Positions 48,360 to 59,599 of a stretch of 64,000 nt of DNA are shown here, piece by piece. The notes below the pieces were generated by a model. It saw only the letters and a list, made by a program, of their open reading frames with translations. It made no database searches and had not been told where the DNA came from. Made by a program: the position numbers and the translations under genes. Position 1 is the stretch's first letter. Each line of letters starts with the position of its first letter. The DNA is from Erodium maritimum (lineage: Eukaryota; Streptophyta; Magnoliopsida; Geraniales; Geraniaceae): assembly GCA_963921825.1 (NCBI GenBank), contig OY997589.1:18001735-18065734 (forward strand). Direction: 5' to 3'.

Positions 48360-48797
48360 GGGTTAATTTCATTTCACTAGCCTAAAATTTCATGATTTTC
48401 ATCTCACTATCCTAACTATTTTTTGTGGAATCTCACTACCTTAGAATGCATTTTTTTCACTTTCATACCCGCCGTCAATTTTCCATCTATTTTTGAACGG
48501 AAAGTGGTCATGTGACCTTACTTTTTATAAATAAAAAATACCTAAACTACCCTTTACCTCCTTCTTTTACTCACATTATTTTCATTAAAACCCTAAACAA
48601 CCTGAGGATTGTTTAGGGTTTTAATGAAAATGAAGTGGATAGGAGAGGGAGGTAAAAGGTAGTTATGGATGAAAAATTGACGACGGGAGTGGAACTGAAA
48701 AAAAAATACATTTTAGAGTAGTAAGGTGCCACAAACAATAGTTAGGGTAGTGAGATGAAAATCAAGAATTTTTAGGGTAATGAGAAAAAATTAACCC
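48360..48797. mobile_element. Mutator-type MITE with full-length hairpin, 438 bp
   Basis: The two halves are inverted copies of each other: GGGTTAATTTCATTTCACTA at the left pairs with TAATGAGAAAAAATTAACCC at the right, and the centre has TAAAACCCTAAACA facing TGTTTAGGGTTTTA around a short loop (about 48590-48626). Target duplication TAAACTAAC / TAAACTAAT (9 bp, one mismatch) flanks it. It shares size class and TSD length, but not termini, with the MITE at 37154. No coding capacity. Confidence 0.88.
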
Positions 48798-48806
48798 TAA
48801 ACTAAT

Positions 48807-50860
48807 TGATGCACATGTTTTCCTTTTATCTCTACCAACTTTTTATCATGAGCGTTAGTACCTTTCAAAATTTTAAAATTTTCGCTTGAACACATCTGTA
48901 ATATAAATGTCAAACTGTGTTCGAAGAATAGTAAGATCTAGTAGAGAAAAATCTTGAGGATAATATCAAACAAGTTTAATCACTTACTTGTCAAAAGTTA
49001 CGATATCTTGTGGACACATAACCTCGTTGAATCGGTCGTTTAATTTTATAGAGAATTAAACTGGAATTCATGAAGTCTCAAACCCTAAACGATGACTTAA
49101 ATACGAATAAGTTTATGTACACTAACTAAAATTAGGATATATATAAATTATAAGAAACATGAAAATATTAGAAAATTTAAATAGTAATAAAAAATTTAAA
49201 GTTGAGGGGATGCACAAATACCAAATCGTGCTTATATGACGTATACTATCAAAGAGTCCATATAATAAGAGAGTTTTTGCATAAATCTTAACTAGAGCTT
49301 GTAGGATTAAAGGACGGGTGATCAAACTTATAGCAGAGAACATATTTGAATTCTTCTTCCCAAACGGGGGAGCCGAATAGAAGGTTCTTGATCTCGAACT
49401 TGGTCTTTTCATAAAGCCCCTAACACCTTCCACGAATCCTAGAGACTTGAGCTTTATTGATACATCATATTGGATAAAGTATTCAATCTACCTTTGAAAG
49501 GAATGACGAAACTAGTAAATAGGACTTTTGGGAACGGTTTGAAAGTATTTAATCTATTTTTTGGAGAGTCATTTGCTGTAATTCCGTTAACGTTGAAAAA
49601 TTATCCATCGAAAAAATATGAGTAAGGAGATTTGAAGAGAAGAAGTATAAAGGAGAAAGGGTGTGTGCTTTTATGTTGGAGTCAAATTGTATTTATAGGA
49701 AAAAGTTTTTTTTTTATTCTGCGATGTCACGCGTCGGCGTGACATTGTCCCACCGATTAGCCGTTGGGCTTGCGCCGGCTAGTTATGTCGTTGCAACCTT
49801 CTGAGGCGACCCCCTGCGACTGTACCCCAAGCCACGATGCCTACCACGACTAATCGTTACAGCACGTCGTTGCATCGCCTGCGACGACACGTCTACAGAG
49901 ACTCTACGCCGATTGTTGAAAATGGTCTAATTAATTTTAAAATATTCTAAAACCAACCCATAGTTGTTGCATAAAAAACAAACAAGCATAAAATAAAAGA
50001 ATGGGATTGAAAAATACATGAAAAAGAGGGAAGGGATAGGTGCAAGTCATTGCAATTGGGTTTTGAATCTAATCTGCACGAAACATTGGCAGATGTTCTA
50101 GAAACCATAGCAATGAACGCGAATGGTTGCTTCACCCAATGCAGTATCGGATCTCGTCTCGCCATCCCATTTTGATTATTCTTCTTTCCTGTTGGCTCTT
50201 TTTCAATCTGCTTGCTTCCCATCTCCCCAATTTATGGAATTTGCCCCCCTTGTCTTTCAATTTTATTCTCTTCTCTCTTCTAATTAATGGTCAGTCTAAT
50301 CAACTTATAACTCCTATTTTTCAATGTCCAACCCACACAAATCTACAGCAGAATTTTCAATCACTGTTCATCAAGTCAATATAGTTTATGTTTTAACCGT
50401 TGGACAAATGAGTTGGTAAACAATATTGACCGAGTGTTAGGTCAAGGAAGTAGAATTGAGGAGTGGCATGGTTGTTACAAATTCCAATTGATATAAACTA
50501 CAAAGTTGCGTGTTGATCACCGTTTCTTAATTAGAAGGCGCTTTTCGTTTTGTTGAAGAAATAAGTAAGCCATCATGTACCTTCTTCGGATAATGAGAGG
50601 TGGTTGTGGGTTAGGATATGCGAATCTTTTATTTAAAATGTCAGTGTTGTGGTTCATGACATTGCAATTAATTAACTAAATTATTAATGAATCTAATGCC
50701 ATTGTCCGTTTAGTATAATATATCAGTATGATCAACGAGCCAGATTTGATTAGTAGATAAATTCATCCTCTAGAAAACATATTTACAACGTTTCTGTGAG
50801 TTCTTTGTTCGTTGAATTGCAGCCGGGTTTGGCATATGGATTCTTCTTCCTCAATAAATA
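48807..50860. other. Intergenic with a short GC-rich island
   Basis: Mostly AT-rich. A GC-rich segment at 49720-49910 contains GTCACGCGTCGGCGTGAC, an imperfect palindrome, and many CGAC/GTCG words. No gene is recognised; the minus frame at 49122-49433 has no domain. Confidence 0.35.
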
Positions 50861-50871
50861 TTCATCTGTAT

Positions 50872-50877
50872 CACGTG
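50872..50877 (+). promoter_or_regulatory. G-box/ABRE-type element upstream of the kinase
   Basis: CACGTG in TCACGTGCG, 64 bp upstream of the TATA box. This position and sequence are suitable for ABA-responsive bZIP factors, which fits what is known of MAPKKK17/18 induction by ABA, but use here is inference. Confidence 0.45.
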
Positions 50878-50940
50878 CGTTAATTGTAAATAGTCATAAT
50901 TATTTATTTATTATTGTAACAATTAAAGATATTTCTCAAG

Positions 50941-50948
50941 TATAAAAG
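50941..50948 (+). promoter_or_regulatory. TATA box of the MAPKKK gene
   Basis: TATAAAAG, 100 bp upstream of the ATG at 51041; predicted transcription start near 50972 and a leader of about 70 bases. This start would lie downstream of the in-frame ATG at 50966, supporting 51041 as the initiator. Confidence 0.65.
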
Positions 50949-51040
50949 GGCCGCACTTGGTCTCCATGATCAATCGTGACTTGTGTTTCTTCTTCCTCCC
51001 ACAAAAACAGAGAGCTTTACTATTACCAATACACACAGCA

Positions 51041-52072
51041 ATGGAGATTGAGTGGGTTCGAGGGCCTGAGCTCGGTCGCGGCAGCTTCGCCACCGTCGAT
51101 TTGGCCATACCCTGTTGCAGCTCCTCCCAATTTCCGCCATTGATGGTGGCCAAGTCGTCTCGCATCTCCACCTCTGCAACTCTCCGGAACGAGAAGCGGG
51201 TTCTCGAACAAATCGGCGCTTGCCCACAAGTAATTCGGTGTTTCGGAGACGATCGGAGCTTCGAGCATGGCGAGAAGCTCTACAATCTGTTGTTGGAGTA
51301 CGCTTCTGGTGGAACCTTGGCCGATCGGCTGAAGAATTGCGGCGGTAAGTTTCCAGAGCAGGACGTGAGGGTTTACGCGAGGTCGATGCTCCTGGGTCTG
51401 TGTCATGTGCACAATCAAGGCTTCGTTCACTGCGATTTGAAGCTTCAGAACGTTTTGGTGTTCGGCAATGGCGATATTAAAATTGCGGATTTTGGGTTGG
51501 CGAAGCAGAGCGCCGGAGATGGCAATTCGAAGTTTGAGTTCAGAGGGACTCCTCTGTACATGTCGCCGGAATCAGTAACCGACAACGAGTACGAGTCCCC
51601 GGCGGACATATGGGCCCTGGGATGCGCGGTGGTGGAGATGGTCACCGGGAAGCCGGCGTGGCGGTGCCGGCCGGATTCGAACATGTTCTCGCTGATGATG
51701 CGAATCGGGGCCGGGGATGAATTGCCGGAGATTCCGGAAGAATTGTCGGAACAAGGAAAAGATTTCCTCGGGAAAATTTTGGTGAAGGATTCTAGGCAGA
51801 GGTGGACGGCGGAGGAGCTGTTGGATCATCCATTCATTTCGGGTCAAAAGGTTTCGTTGAAGGTCGCCGACGAGAATTCAGCGTCTCCCAGAGGCCCGTT
51901 CGATTTCCCGGATTGGGTTTCGTCGGTGGCAAGTGAGGCCCCATGCCTGACTTCGTCGGAGTTGGATCAATCGTGCATTGGAGAGTCTCCGGCGAGCCGA
52001 ATATGGAAGCTGGTGGGTGATGAGAGTCCAGAATGGTCAGTGTTGCAGAGTTGGATCACAATTAGGAATTGA
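51041..52072 (+). CDS. MAPKKK17/18-type protein kinase, single exon
   Basis: 343 residues with a complete kinase domain near the N-terminus. Gly-rich loop GRGSFATV (12-19), catalytic Lys38 in VAK, Glu51 in NEKRVL, catalytic loop HCDLKLQN (130-137), DFG at 150-152 and activation-segment end GTPLYMSPESV, then ADIWALGCAVVEM. The HCD in place of HRD and the start EWVRGPELGRG are typical of the single-exon plant MEKK-like subgroup that contains MAPKKK17 and MAPKKK18, which act in an ABA-activated MKK3 cascade. A Ser/Pro/Glu-rich tail of about 60 residues follows the domain. ATG 51041 is preferred over the in-frame ATG 50966 because kinases of this group begin just before the Gly loop and the TATA box position agrees. 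Intact. Confidence 0.93.
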   Translation: MEIEWVRGPELGRGSFATVDLAIPCCSSSQFPPLMVAKSSRISTSATLRNEKRVLEQIGACPQVIRCFGDDRSFEHGEKLYNLLLEYASGGTLADRLKNCGGKFPEQDVRVYARSMLLGLCHVHNQGFVHCDLKLQNVLVFGNGDIKIADFGLAKQSAGDGNSKFEFRGTPLYMSPESVTDNEYESPADIWALGCAVVEMVTGKPAWRCRPDSNMFSLMMRIGAGDELPEIPEELSEQGKDFLGKILVKDSRQRWTAEELLDHPFISGQKVSLKVADENSASPRGPFDFPDWVSSVASEAPCLTSSELDQSCIGESPASRIWKLVGDESPEWSVLQSWITIRN

Positions 52073-53104
52073 ATCATCCAACAAATTTTGTAGATTCTTA
52101 GTGAACATATATGAAGGGTTCCGATTGCCGATTGGATTAGTTAGACTGTGATTTGTTATTAAATCATGTAAATACATTAAATTAGAGATTGTTTCCAGCA
52201 GTTGGCTTGGTGAATCCAATGAATTGTGGTTTGTGACTAAAATGTATACAAAAAAACATTTTTTAAAAAAAAATTCCAGTTCTGGGAACATAAAATATGC
52301 TAGTTTTCACTTGTATGCTGATATTTTCTTGGAAAGAAAGTACAAAGAGAGAGGATCAAGCTCGCTTTACATAAACGGAACTAATTATTCAGAAAACTAG
52401 TTTATTGTAAATTATCTCCAAGTCCATAGGATTTTGTTCATACTTTTACTTTTAAACTTGACTTGATATTTCATCTCTCTATATTTGTATGGAAACATAT
52501 CTTACCTAAAATATAATAAGATACATACAAAATACAAAAAAAGCCATGATAGTGTTGAGAATGAAATTTCCATCTGGTTGGAATAATTTTGTCCGCTGGT
52601 ACATGGTACCGTGTTGGTGCAATGGACATGTGTTAATTGTTCATATTTGGTAAATTTGGTCTGGTTTTTGTATGGTGGCACCAAACTCTACCACCAAACC
52701 GTCAAAAGCCATGCACTGTATTTGGTGAGCATTAACGAACAAACCAAAACAGGAAAGAGGATGAAAATTGGCATACTTGATGTTTGTGGTGCATATACAC
52801 TATGTGTTATATGTATGTGTCATTGGTTTGAATTACGGACACCAAACCTTCCCGTTCCCACAAACGTACAGACAAAAGAGTAGGTTGTCATCATCCTCAC
52901 ATAATACTCATTTTATACTTGCAATCTAAAGCATGAATCCTCTCTGCATATATCGATATATATTCTATTTGTTTTAAACAGGACATATCCCATTGGCTCT
53001 AAAATGAGAACCGTCCAATTTAGTTTTATTTTTCGATTATACAATTAGGGACCCTTCTCAAGCATTGGAAGTCATCTTTCTCATTCACTGAACTAAACCG
53101 TGCA
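52073..53104. other. Intergenic, nothing recognised
   Basis: Kinase 3' flank and AT-rich spacer. The plus frame at 52611-52883 has no domain. Confidence 0.4.
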
Positions 53105-53487
53105 TAAGACCACCTACATCGTTGACGGTTCACGATACCGATTCGTAAAATAGTAAATCGCGGTCTGCGAGTCTCGCGATGTGAAGCGCGACTTGTTCGG
53201 TTTTAATTTACTATTTAGTGAATCAGAGACGTGAATCGCAGTTCACGAGTCGAGGCCGACCATTAGGAAGCTGCCACGTGGCGTTGGTGTGCAGAAAAGA
53301 GTCAACGACTGCTTCAACGGTAATTTATTTTAATTAAAATTTTTACTTTTAATATTATACAAAATATTTTTTACCATCTATAAATATCACTCAATCATTT
53401 TCATCAATCCACCAACAATTTCTCTTTATCTCAAAAATTTCTTTCTTAAATTCCACTTCCCATAAAGCTTGCATTCTGATCAAAAAA
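53105..53487 (+). other. Probable 5' part of a PIF/Harbinger-type element
   Basis: Starts near GACCACCTACATCGTTGACG and contains strings of CGCGATTCAC-like words and an inverted motif around ACTATTTAGTGAATC. Its position directly upstream of the decayed ORF1-like gene suggests element sequence. No opposite terminus was found, so the element ends are not defined. Confidence 0.3.
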
Positions 53488-54632
53488 ATGTTTAGCAACG
53501 ACGAGACGCAGGATTTTACTTCATCGGAGCAGCACAAGTTCAATGTAGAGCACCCCGCCAGCTTCCAACGTATGTTGCACATCAATCAACCCACGAGCCA
53601 AATCTCGTACATCCAACCTGGTTTCAACCCCACCACCTTCATGAACCCCAACATTTGTCCTTAATATAACGGTTACCCAGTTGATTCCCACGACAACAAC
53701 GACACCTGGATGTCTTCTTAGAGGCACCAGAAACCTCTTGCAATTTACCAATCTATAGGCGTAAAAAAAATGGACCGTTGAGTGTCCATACTTGGCTACC
53801 CACCTCTAGATATGCAACGAAGGGTAACCAACAAGCGGGTAATAGCTTTTGAGTGAAAATTGCCAGAGGATTCAACGAAGTACACCGTTAGCCAGTACTA
53901 GATTGGTATCAATGTAAAAACCATTGGAACAGATATATGTCTCGGGTGTGGAAATTCCACGAACATCTGAAGCAGGTGAAACATAGTTGTACAAACGGTT
54001 ACTCTGAGGCCGACTATGTCCCCATGGACAAGAAAGCATACACCAAGGAAGAAAAAAAAAAGAACTTCAACCTCGAGCATTGGCATGCCATTTTAAAGTA
54101 CAAAGAGAATTTTTTGGCGGAGGAAGGAAAGGTTAGGGACAAGAGACAACGATTGGATTCGGTTGGGAATTACAGCTCAACCTCACCCCCTTCAACTCCC
54201 ATCGGTGATGATCCCTCCAATCCTTCCTGTGATGATACTACACCTCTCGGTAGTGAGTCCCAACCGAATTGGGTATCCATAGATCCGAGCGAGAGAGCTG
54301 TTAACCAAAGTATCATACCACTTAAAGAGCGTCTGTTGGGTAAGAAGTCCATGAAGAGGAAAGGAAAAAACACGGTGGATCATGTGATTGCATGTACGTC
54401 CATGGATCAAGCAAAGGAAAATATTGTTCGAGCGAATTCAGAAAAGGCGGATGAAGTGATCTAGTTGCAACGAGAATGGAACAGCCTCTTCAAAGAATAC
54501 AGTGACATGAAACGAGAGGACACTTCAAAGAAGTTTGAGGTCGAGATTGAAAATCGTACTGAACTGATGTTTGCATTGTGGAAGTCATGGCAGTCTATTC
54601 AAGCTCATATCAATATGATCAAGGACAAATGA
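53488..54632 (+). pseudogene. Decayed PIF/Harbinger ORF1-like (NAM-associated domain) gene
   Basis: Begins MFSNDETQDFTSSEQHKFN at 53488. The middle part is broken by several stops. An open stretch at 53937-54464 (175 residues) includes FNLEHWHAILKYKENFLAEE and a basic region LLGKKSMKRKGKN, then after a TAG near 54462 the frame continues LQREWNSLFKEYSDMKREDT and ALWKSWQSIQAHINMIKDK to TGA 54630-54632. This order (trihelix-like N-part, LEHCW/LEHWHAIL motif, basic run, coiled-coil tail) is that of plant proteins often labelled glutathione S-transferase T3-like or NAM-associated, which resemble the DNA-binding ORF1 of PIF/Harbinger transposons. No transposase gene is nearby. Non-functional. Confidence 0.65.
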
Positions 54633-54825
54633 TGTGTGGTTGGGGTTGTCTGTATTGAATTTTATTATCTCTTGATTTGAGTTGTATGTTTCAAGTTGTC
54701 TATTTTTGGATGTATGCTTCGAGGATCAATAAAATTGAAAGTTTCAAAATTAAAGATTTATTTAATTTCAACATAGAAAAATTAATTTAGTTATTTTTAT
54801 TGATTTTGTTCATTTAATATTTTTT

Positions 54826-55900
54826 TTCCAAACGAAAAGTACTTCATTTATTAATATCAATTTAGAAGACAAATAAAAGGATCAGTGGGAGAGCGTGGAT
54901 CGTCCAGAGACAATTCTAAGAGCTAATACTAGAACCGTAATCGAGATACAGTCAGTTTTGACACATGAGACTAAATACCGAGAATAAGAACTTAAAAAAC
55001 TTAAAAGACAAAAGAATCAATCCTGACTCGACTTGATACAAATACGTGTGCCTAACTTTTACTTGGTCTTCGGTGGAGGACTACGAAATCTCTGTAGAAA
55101 ATGCGCAATTTGATTAGGGATCATAATAATTAGTGGAGGGAACCATATAGAGGTCTAGATGTTGTTCCTCCCCAAGAACATGTATCTCCAAGAACACTTC
55201 ATTTGTCCTGATGAGACTATTTTCTAGACCTCGCATAATGCGCATACGACTCCTCAACAGATACGATATTAGTGGTGCCTAGTGCCTTTTCTTGGTCGAG
55301 TTATTCTTCGGCTTAATGAGCGATAGTGGGATGGCAACCACCCATTTCTCATCTTTCTCGTGAGCTATCATCTCCAAGGGTGTCCCCTCAGGTCCATCGT
55401 GGTGTTTGTGCTTCCAAACTGTGGGGGGGGGGGGGGGGGGGAGCCGTGCGTTAGGCATGACGTTGATTGTTACGTCCAATAGTTTTCCTCAAACAAACTC
55501 TCCTCTGCACCCCTCCCCCCAACGGGTTGAGGATTCCAGGTGGACGTGTGGATCTAGGAATATGTTGGGGCTTTAGACAAGACGTGTGTTGTCAATAGCG
55601 GGCAAGGAGTTGTGGATGACAGGGGAGAAAAAAGCGAAAGTACCACATGCGACGATCGACTCGACTTCGGCTTCTAGTCCGTATTGAAATGGTGCCCTAA
55701 TTTCGAGTTCGCATCTGTAATACGAAACAGGTCGAACTTTGTTATTTTGAGTGTGGGTGTGTTGCACTCGTGAAATGTATATCCTAAGCAACCATAGTTA
55801 AAGCAGAACAAAGACAACCGCTCATACATTAGATTGGCCCGTATATGATCAGAAAATTCCTTGAACCGGACCATCATTTGGGTTGTGACATGTGTTATAA
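54826..55900 (-). pseudogene. LINE ORF1 remnant with zinc-knuckle and poly(A)-like end
   Basis: On the minus strand the 3' edge reads AATAAATGAAGTACTTTTCG then GGAAAAAAAAA, a retroposon tail. Upstream, YERLSLFCFNYGCLGYTFHE (55674-55877) is the CCHC knuckle that follows DUF4283 in plant L1-type ORF1 proteins, with its second Cys changed to Tyr. A frame at 55279-55479 carries a Pro run from the G19 tract. No RT is present. Confidence 0.65.
55423..55441. repeat. G19 homopolymer
   Basis: Nineteen G on the plus strand (C on the coding minus strand, giving a proline run) within the LINE remnant. Confidence 0.85.
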
Positions 55901-56413
55901 GATTTGGGTTTAGATATAAATGGGCTAGACTATAAAAGGTTGGGGCATGCTACTAAAGGGATATATATTTGGAGCCCCAAAATATTCTAACTACGACCCA
56001 ATCCAATTTGGTGCGAGCCCGAATAAGCCCAAGCGAACGTCTTTTACGTCAGGCCCTTAAATCATTTGTCATTTACTCCTGCGTTGAACTAAAAGTAGAA
56101 ATAAACAATGGTGTAATATAACAACACACTGCAAACCAAACTCTTGTTTTTGTTTGTGTTAGTGTCAGTGTAGCAACACAGTCTGACAAATTGCTTTAAC
56201 TACCAAACGATCCATACAAAATTATGTATAATTAATTAAAGGAAAATGACAAAGCATTAAATGCACGGACTGATTTCAACATAATATTATAACAATTTCC
56301 AGAATCCCTCGAACAAAATCAGTCTTGTTGGCTCTAAACAAATATAACTAATTTACTCGGCCTCGGACACATAAATATAATCCTAACCCGATTAGAGTAA
56401 GCCGTTGACATTA
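55901..56413. other. Spacer, 3' flank of the CC1-like gene
   Basis: AT-rich. No other feature seen. Confidence 0.4.
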
Positions 56414-57515
56414 TTAGTGGTAAATGCACTTGTTCTTGAGTGGAACGGCCTTGTTCATCTTTTTAGGGTCCATGACGACGGAGCACTCGATCCTCTTGTA
56501 GAACTTGGGCTTCACCAATCTTCCCAACACATAAGCCCTAGACCTCACCATGAAATTCAGAGTCAACGGTACTGGCTCTATTGGCTGTCCATTCAAGCTG
56601 CTCAAGCTCGCACCTCCTCCGTATAACGGTATTTTGCTTCCTTTCACCGCCACTGTCACCGACCTCTTGCTCTTCCTAGACTGATAAAACTTGTTTATCT
56701 GCAAAATAAATAAATAAAATCACAACTAACTGTCACAATCAAGTTGACATTATTGACGGCAGATTCATAGGAAAGTTATGGTGCATTTAATGGTGGATCT
56801 TACTGTCCCAGTGGCAAGTGTGAGCTGAGAGAAGGAGAGATCTAGAGGGGTTGACGTCACGTGGAGCCCGAAGAATGTGCCGCTGTTGCGGAAAGTGAGC
56901 TTCACCGTCGAATTCATGGACACCAGCTCCGTCGCAACTCCGGACGCATCGGCTCCCGCTTGAATTACGAACTGGTCGAACGAAATCGACTGTACCCATT
57001 GGCTAAAATCAACACCCATTTCTTCAAAATTTGAACTTGGCGAGGAATCGATCTGGGTTACGTACCTTCATAGCGACGGATGGTTTCTGGGACCGACTTG
57101 CGGCCCAGAGGATGAAGGAGAAGGAGGAGAAGAGGACGAAGAAGCCGAGGAGGAAGGTGAGGATGTAGCAGCGGCGGCGGGCGTGGGGGCTGGCGGAGGC
57201 GTGGAGGAGGCCCTCCTCCTCTATGGCGTCGAACCCCTTGTTCCAGGGCTTGGTGCGGCTTTTGCGGTCGGTTTTGCGGGAGCCGGAGAAGCGGGTGGAG
57301 GAGGACTCGCGGGAGTGAGGGCCCAACGAGGAGTTGGAGTGGGAGTGCGGCGGCGACCCCATGGGGCTGATCACGGGTGTGGAGTGGAACGAGTTGGTGG
57401 TCTTCTCGCCGTCGTGCGAGTCCCGGGACGGGCTCTGCACGTAGTACACGGCCCGGTTCGGGGACGACGGAGCCTGGCTCGTCACGTCCGAGTCCGTCTT
57501 GCCAAGCGACGACAT
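56414..57515 (-). CDS. Companion of cellulose synthase (CC1-like, LEA_2) protein, 3 exons
   Basis: Exons 57066-57515, 56804-56989 and 56414-56698 (all phase 0, GT..AG) give 306 residues. The cytosolic N-terminus has KTDSDVTSQAPSSPNRAVYY, YYVQSPSRDSHDGEKT, SPMGSPPHSHS and the SRESSSTRFSGS motif, then IEEEGLL. One membrane span follows (about 116-138, YILTFLLGFFVLFSSFSFIL). The outer part has the LEA_2 fold: SISFDQFVIQAGADASG, GTFFGLHVTSTPLDLSFSQL, KFYQSRKSKRSV and FMVRSRAYVLGRLVKPKFYK. This is the layout of Arabidopsis CC1/CC2, which link cellulose synthase complexes to cortical microtubules. The Pro-rich loop of CC1 in the outer domain is shorter here. ATG 57515 is the first in a good family position; a CT-rich 5' UTR lies upstream. 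Intact. It might equally be CC3 or CC4 in subgroup. Confidence 0.92.
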
Positions 57516-58661
57516 TGTTCTTGTCGGCGGAGAGTTTTCAGAGCAAGTCAAGAGAGAAACAGAGGAGTGTATTTGGATACTCTGTTTTTTGTTTCTGAAA
57601 GGTGAGAAAGAGAGAGAGAGAAGCGTGATGCTTGCTGCTGGGCTTATGTAAAATGTCCAAAGCATACGCAGCAAGTAACTCAACAATCAACATGCATGTG
57701 TGTAGGTTGTTGACCTGTGATACTAGAAATCATTTGTCACCATGATTTATTGCTCAATTTTTGCTTCCTCGTGGTATAACTTGTGGAGTTTGTGCTCCAC
57801 ATGGCCACAACCTAATTTGGATTCAGAAAGGGATGCGCAAGGTAAAATGAGTACTAAATTAATCTAGCTAGTTGTATACATGAGTTAACCATGATATTAT
57901 GTATTAATATAACACTAATTCGTTCTATATGTTTCTATTGGTTGTTTGATTTGTGGCAAGAAATATTATTAACCTAATTTGGAAGACTTTGTTTATCAGG
58001 AACTTAGTGGAGTTATTGATTTGTTTAAGTATTTGATGAATGAGAATTGAATCTTATTATCATGAGAGTTACATAACCTTTTCTCCTTTGTTTCATGGGA
58101 GTTACATAATCATTTGTAACAACTTTAAGATAGGACTTGGAGTTACAGCCTTTTACTCTTTCAGTTATTTTGTCCTCGTTTACTACCATCACACCTGTCC
58201 AAACATCGGTTTTGTTTCTGGTTCCTTTTCCTTTTCAGATTAAGTGTGGTAATGTCCTGTACTTTTTTTTTATCAGCAAATAATGTCCTGTACTATAGAG
58301 TATGTATCAAGTCATTGCCCATCTACTAACGTTATGGCCGCCCTTTTCTTTCATAAATACATCAATATATATGACAACAAAGATAACTTAATAAAACACA
58401 TTGATCCAATCAAATTTGGTATAAGAATAGACTCAACCAAAATGGGATAAAAATTATATCTTTTAACATATCAAATTTGAACACCCCTCTTTGTGTATAA
58501 ACTAGTCTAAGATGTTCTACATTTTTTTAAAGCAAATTTTCATTAATTAATTAATTAAAATTAAATATTAATTAAGACAAGGATCAACAATTTCACAATT
58601 CTATTGGACACGAGATTAACAATATCTGACACAAAAAATAGTTTTCCCAAAAAGCTCTCTC
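57516..58661. other. CC1-like promoter region and spacer
   Basis: A CT-microsatellite-like leader (minus strand CTCTCTCTCTC near 57605-57625) is probably 5' UTR. Further right is AT-rich with no feature. Confidence 0.4.
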
Positions 58662-58688
58662 GTGTTGGGAAAATTCGACCAAAGAGCT

Positions 58689-58732
58689 CTCTTCTTCTTC
58701 TTCTTCTTCTTCTTCTTCTTCTTCTTCTTCTC
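58689..58732. repeat. (TTC)n microsatellite
   Basis: About fourteen TTC triplets in a row. Likely variable in length between individuals. Confidence 0.9.
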
Positions 58733-59599
58733 CGATTTTGTTGATTTCGTTAGCTTATTCTGTTTTCCTTCCCGCATACATGGTTGGTTCATCCCTGGGT
58801 ATCGTCAGTGGGTCCCCCGATCTCGGGTCGACCTAGTCGTTTTTTTTTGCAGGGTTCAAAATCGATGCTACTATGGAGCTGTTCTTCGGTGGGTTGTAGA
58901 GGTCATATGTATATTGTGGTTCACATCATCAACGAGACAGTTTATGGGAGCACCAGACACAGGCATTGATGATCGTCGGACGTCGATGAGGAGCACAAGC
59001 CGACTCTTAGATCCTACCCCTCCGTCTCCTAGAGTACTCCTCGAATCCATCCGAGTTGAGGCAGAAGACGTATCAAATGCGTACCACCCAAAGAAGAGGG
59101 GTGCACCCCCTACGTACTCACATAGGATATTCATATTTTGTATGTCGTTCTTATGTGTTTCATTACATTGCAACGCTGCGATGAAATACAATTATCGTTG
59201 TTTTAGGGTCAGTGTTTCGGATCTTATGAGATATGAGAATACATCTACCCCTTATTTGTATTTTCTCATACGTTATTCGTAATAAAGATGGACCTCCCGT
59301 ATGCTAAAAAAATAATTTCACAATTCTTAGTCTAAGATCTATCGGTTGAGTACATACGAAACAACGATAAAAATAAATCTTACGTCGAATGAGATTCAAA
59401 TACCGTGTCAAGACGGGTTCTTTGTCTTATCTGCAAGTCATTAGTTTGTAAAAGAAGGTACCAATGAGGTTTGGGTATTCGCCATCTAGACCCCGTCACC
59501 AATAGTTTATTGACAAAGTGGTTTTGGTGATTTGCTTCTAAAAATGACTTACTTTGGAAACGTATCATTTGTACTTTGTTTGGTTGGAAGTGTGAGGAC
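58733..59599 (+). other. Unassigned stretch with a short plus frame
   Basis: The plus frame at 58662-59282 begins in the microsatellite and includes MRSTSRLLDPTPPSPRVLLE, with no recognised domain. It could be a retroposon fragment, but I see no support. Confidence 0.25.

Noticed and set aside
57183..57605. 140-codon plus frame
   Set aside because: Antisense to exon 1 of the CC1-like gene; Gly/Val-rich by-product.
58662..59282. 206-codon plus frame
   Set aside because: It begins in a (TTC)n microsatellite giving a Phe run, and no domain is recognised.
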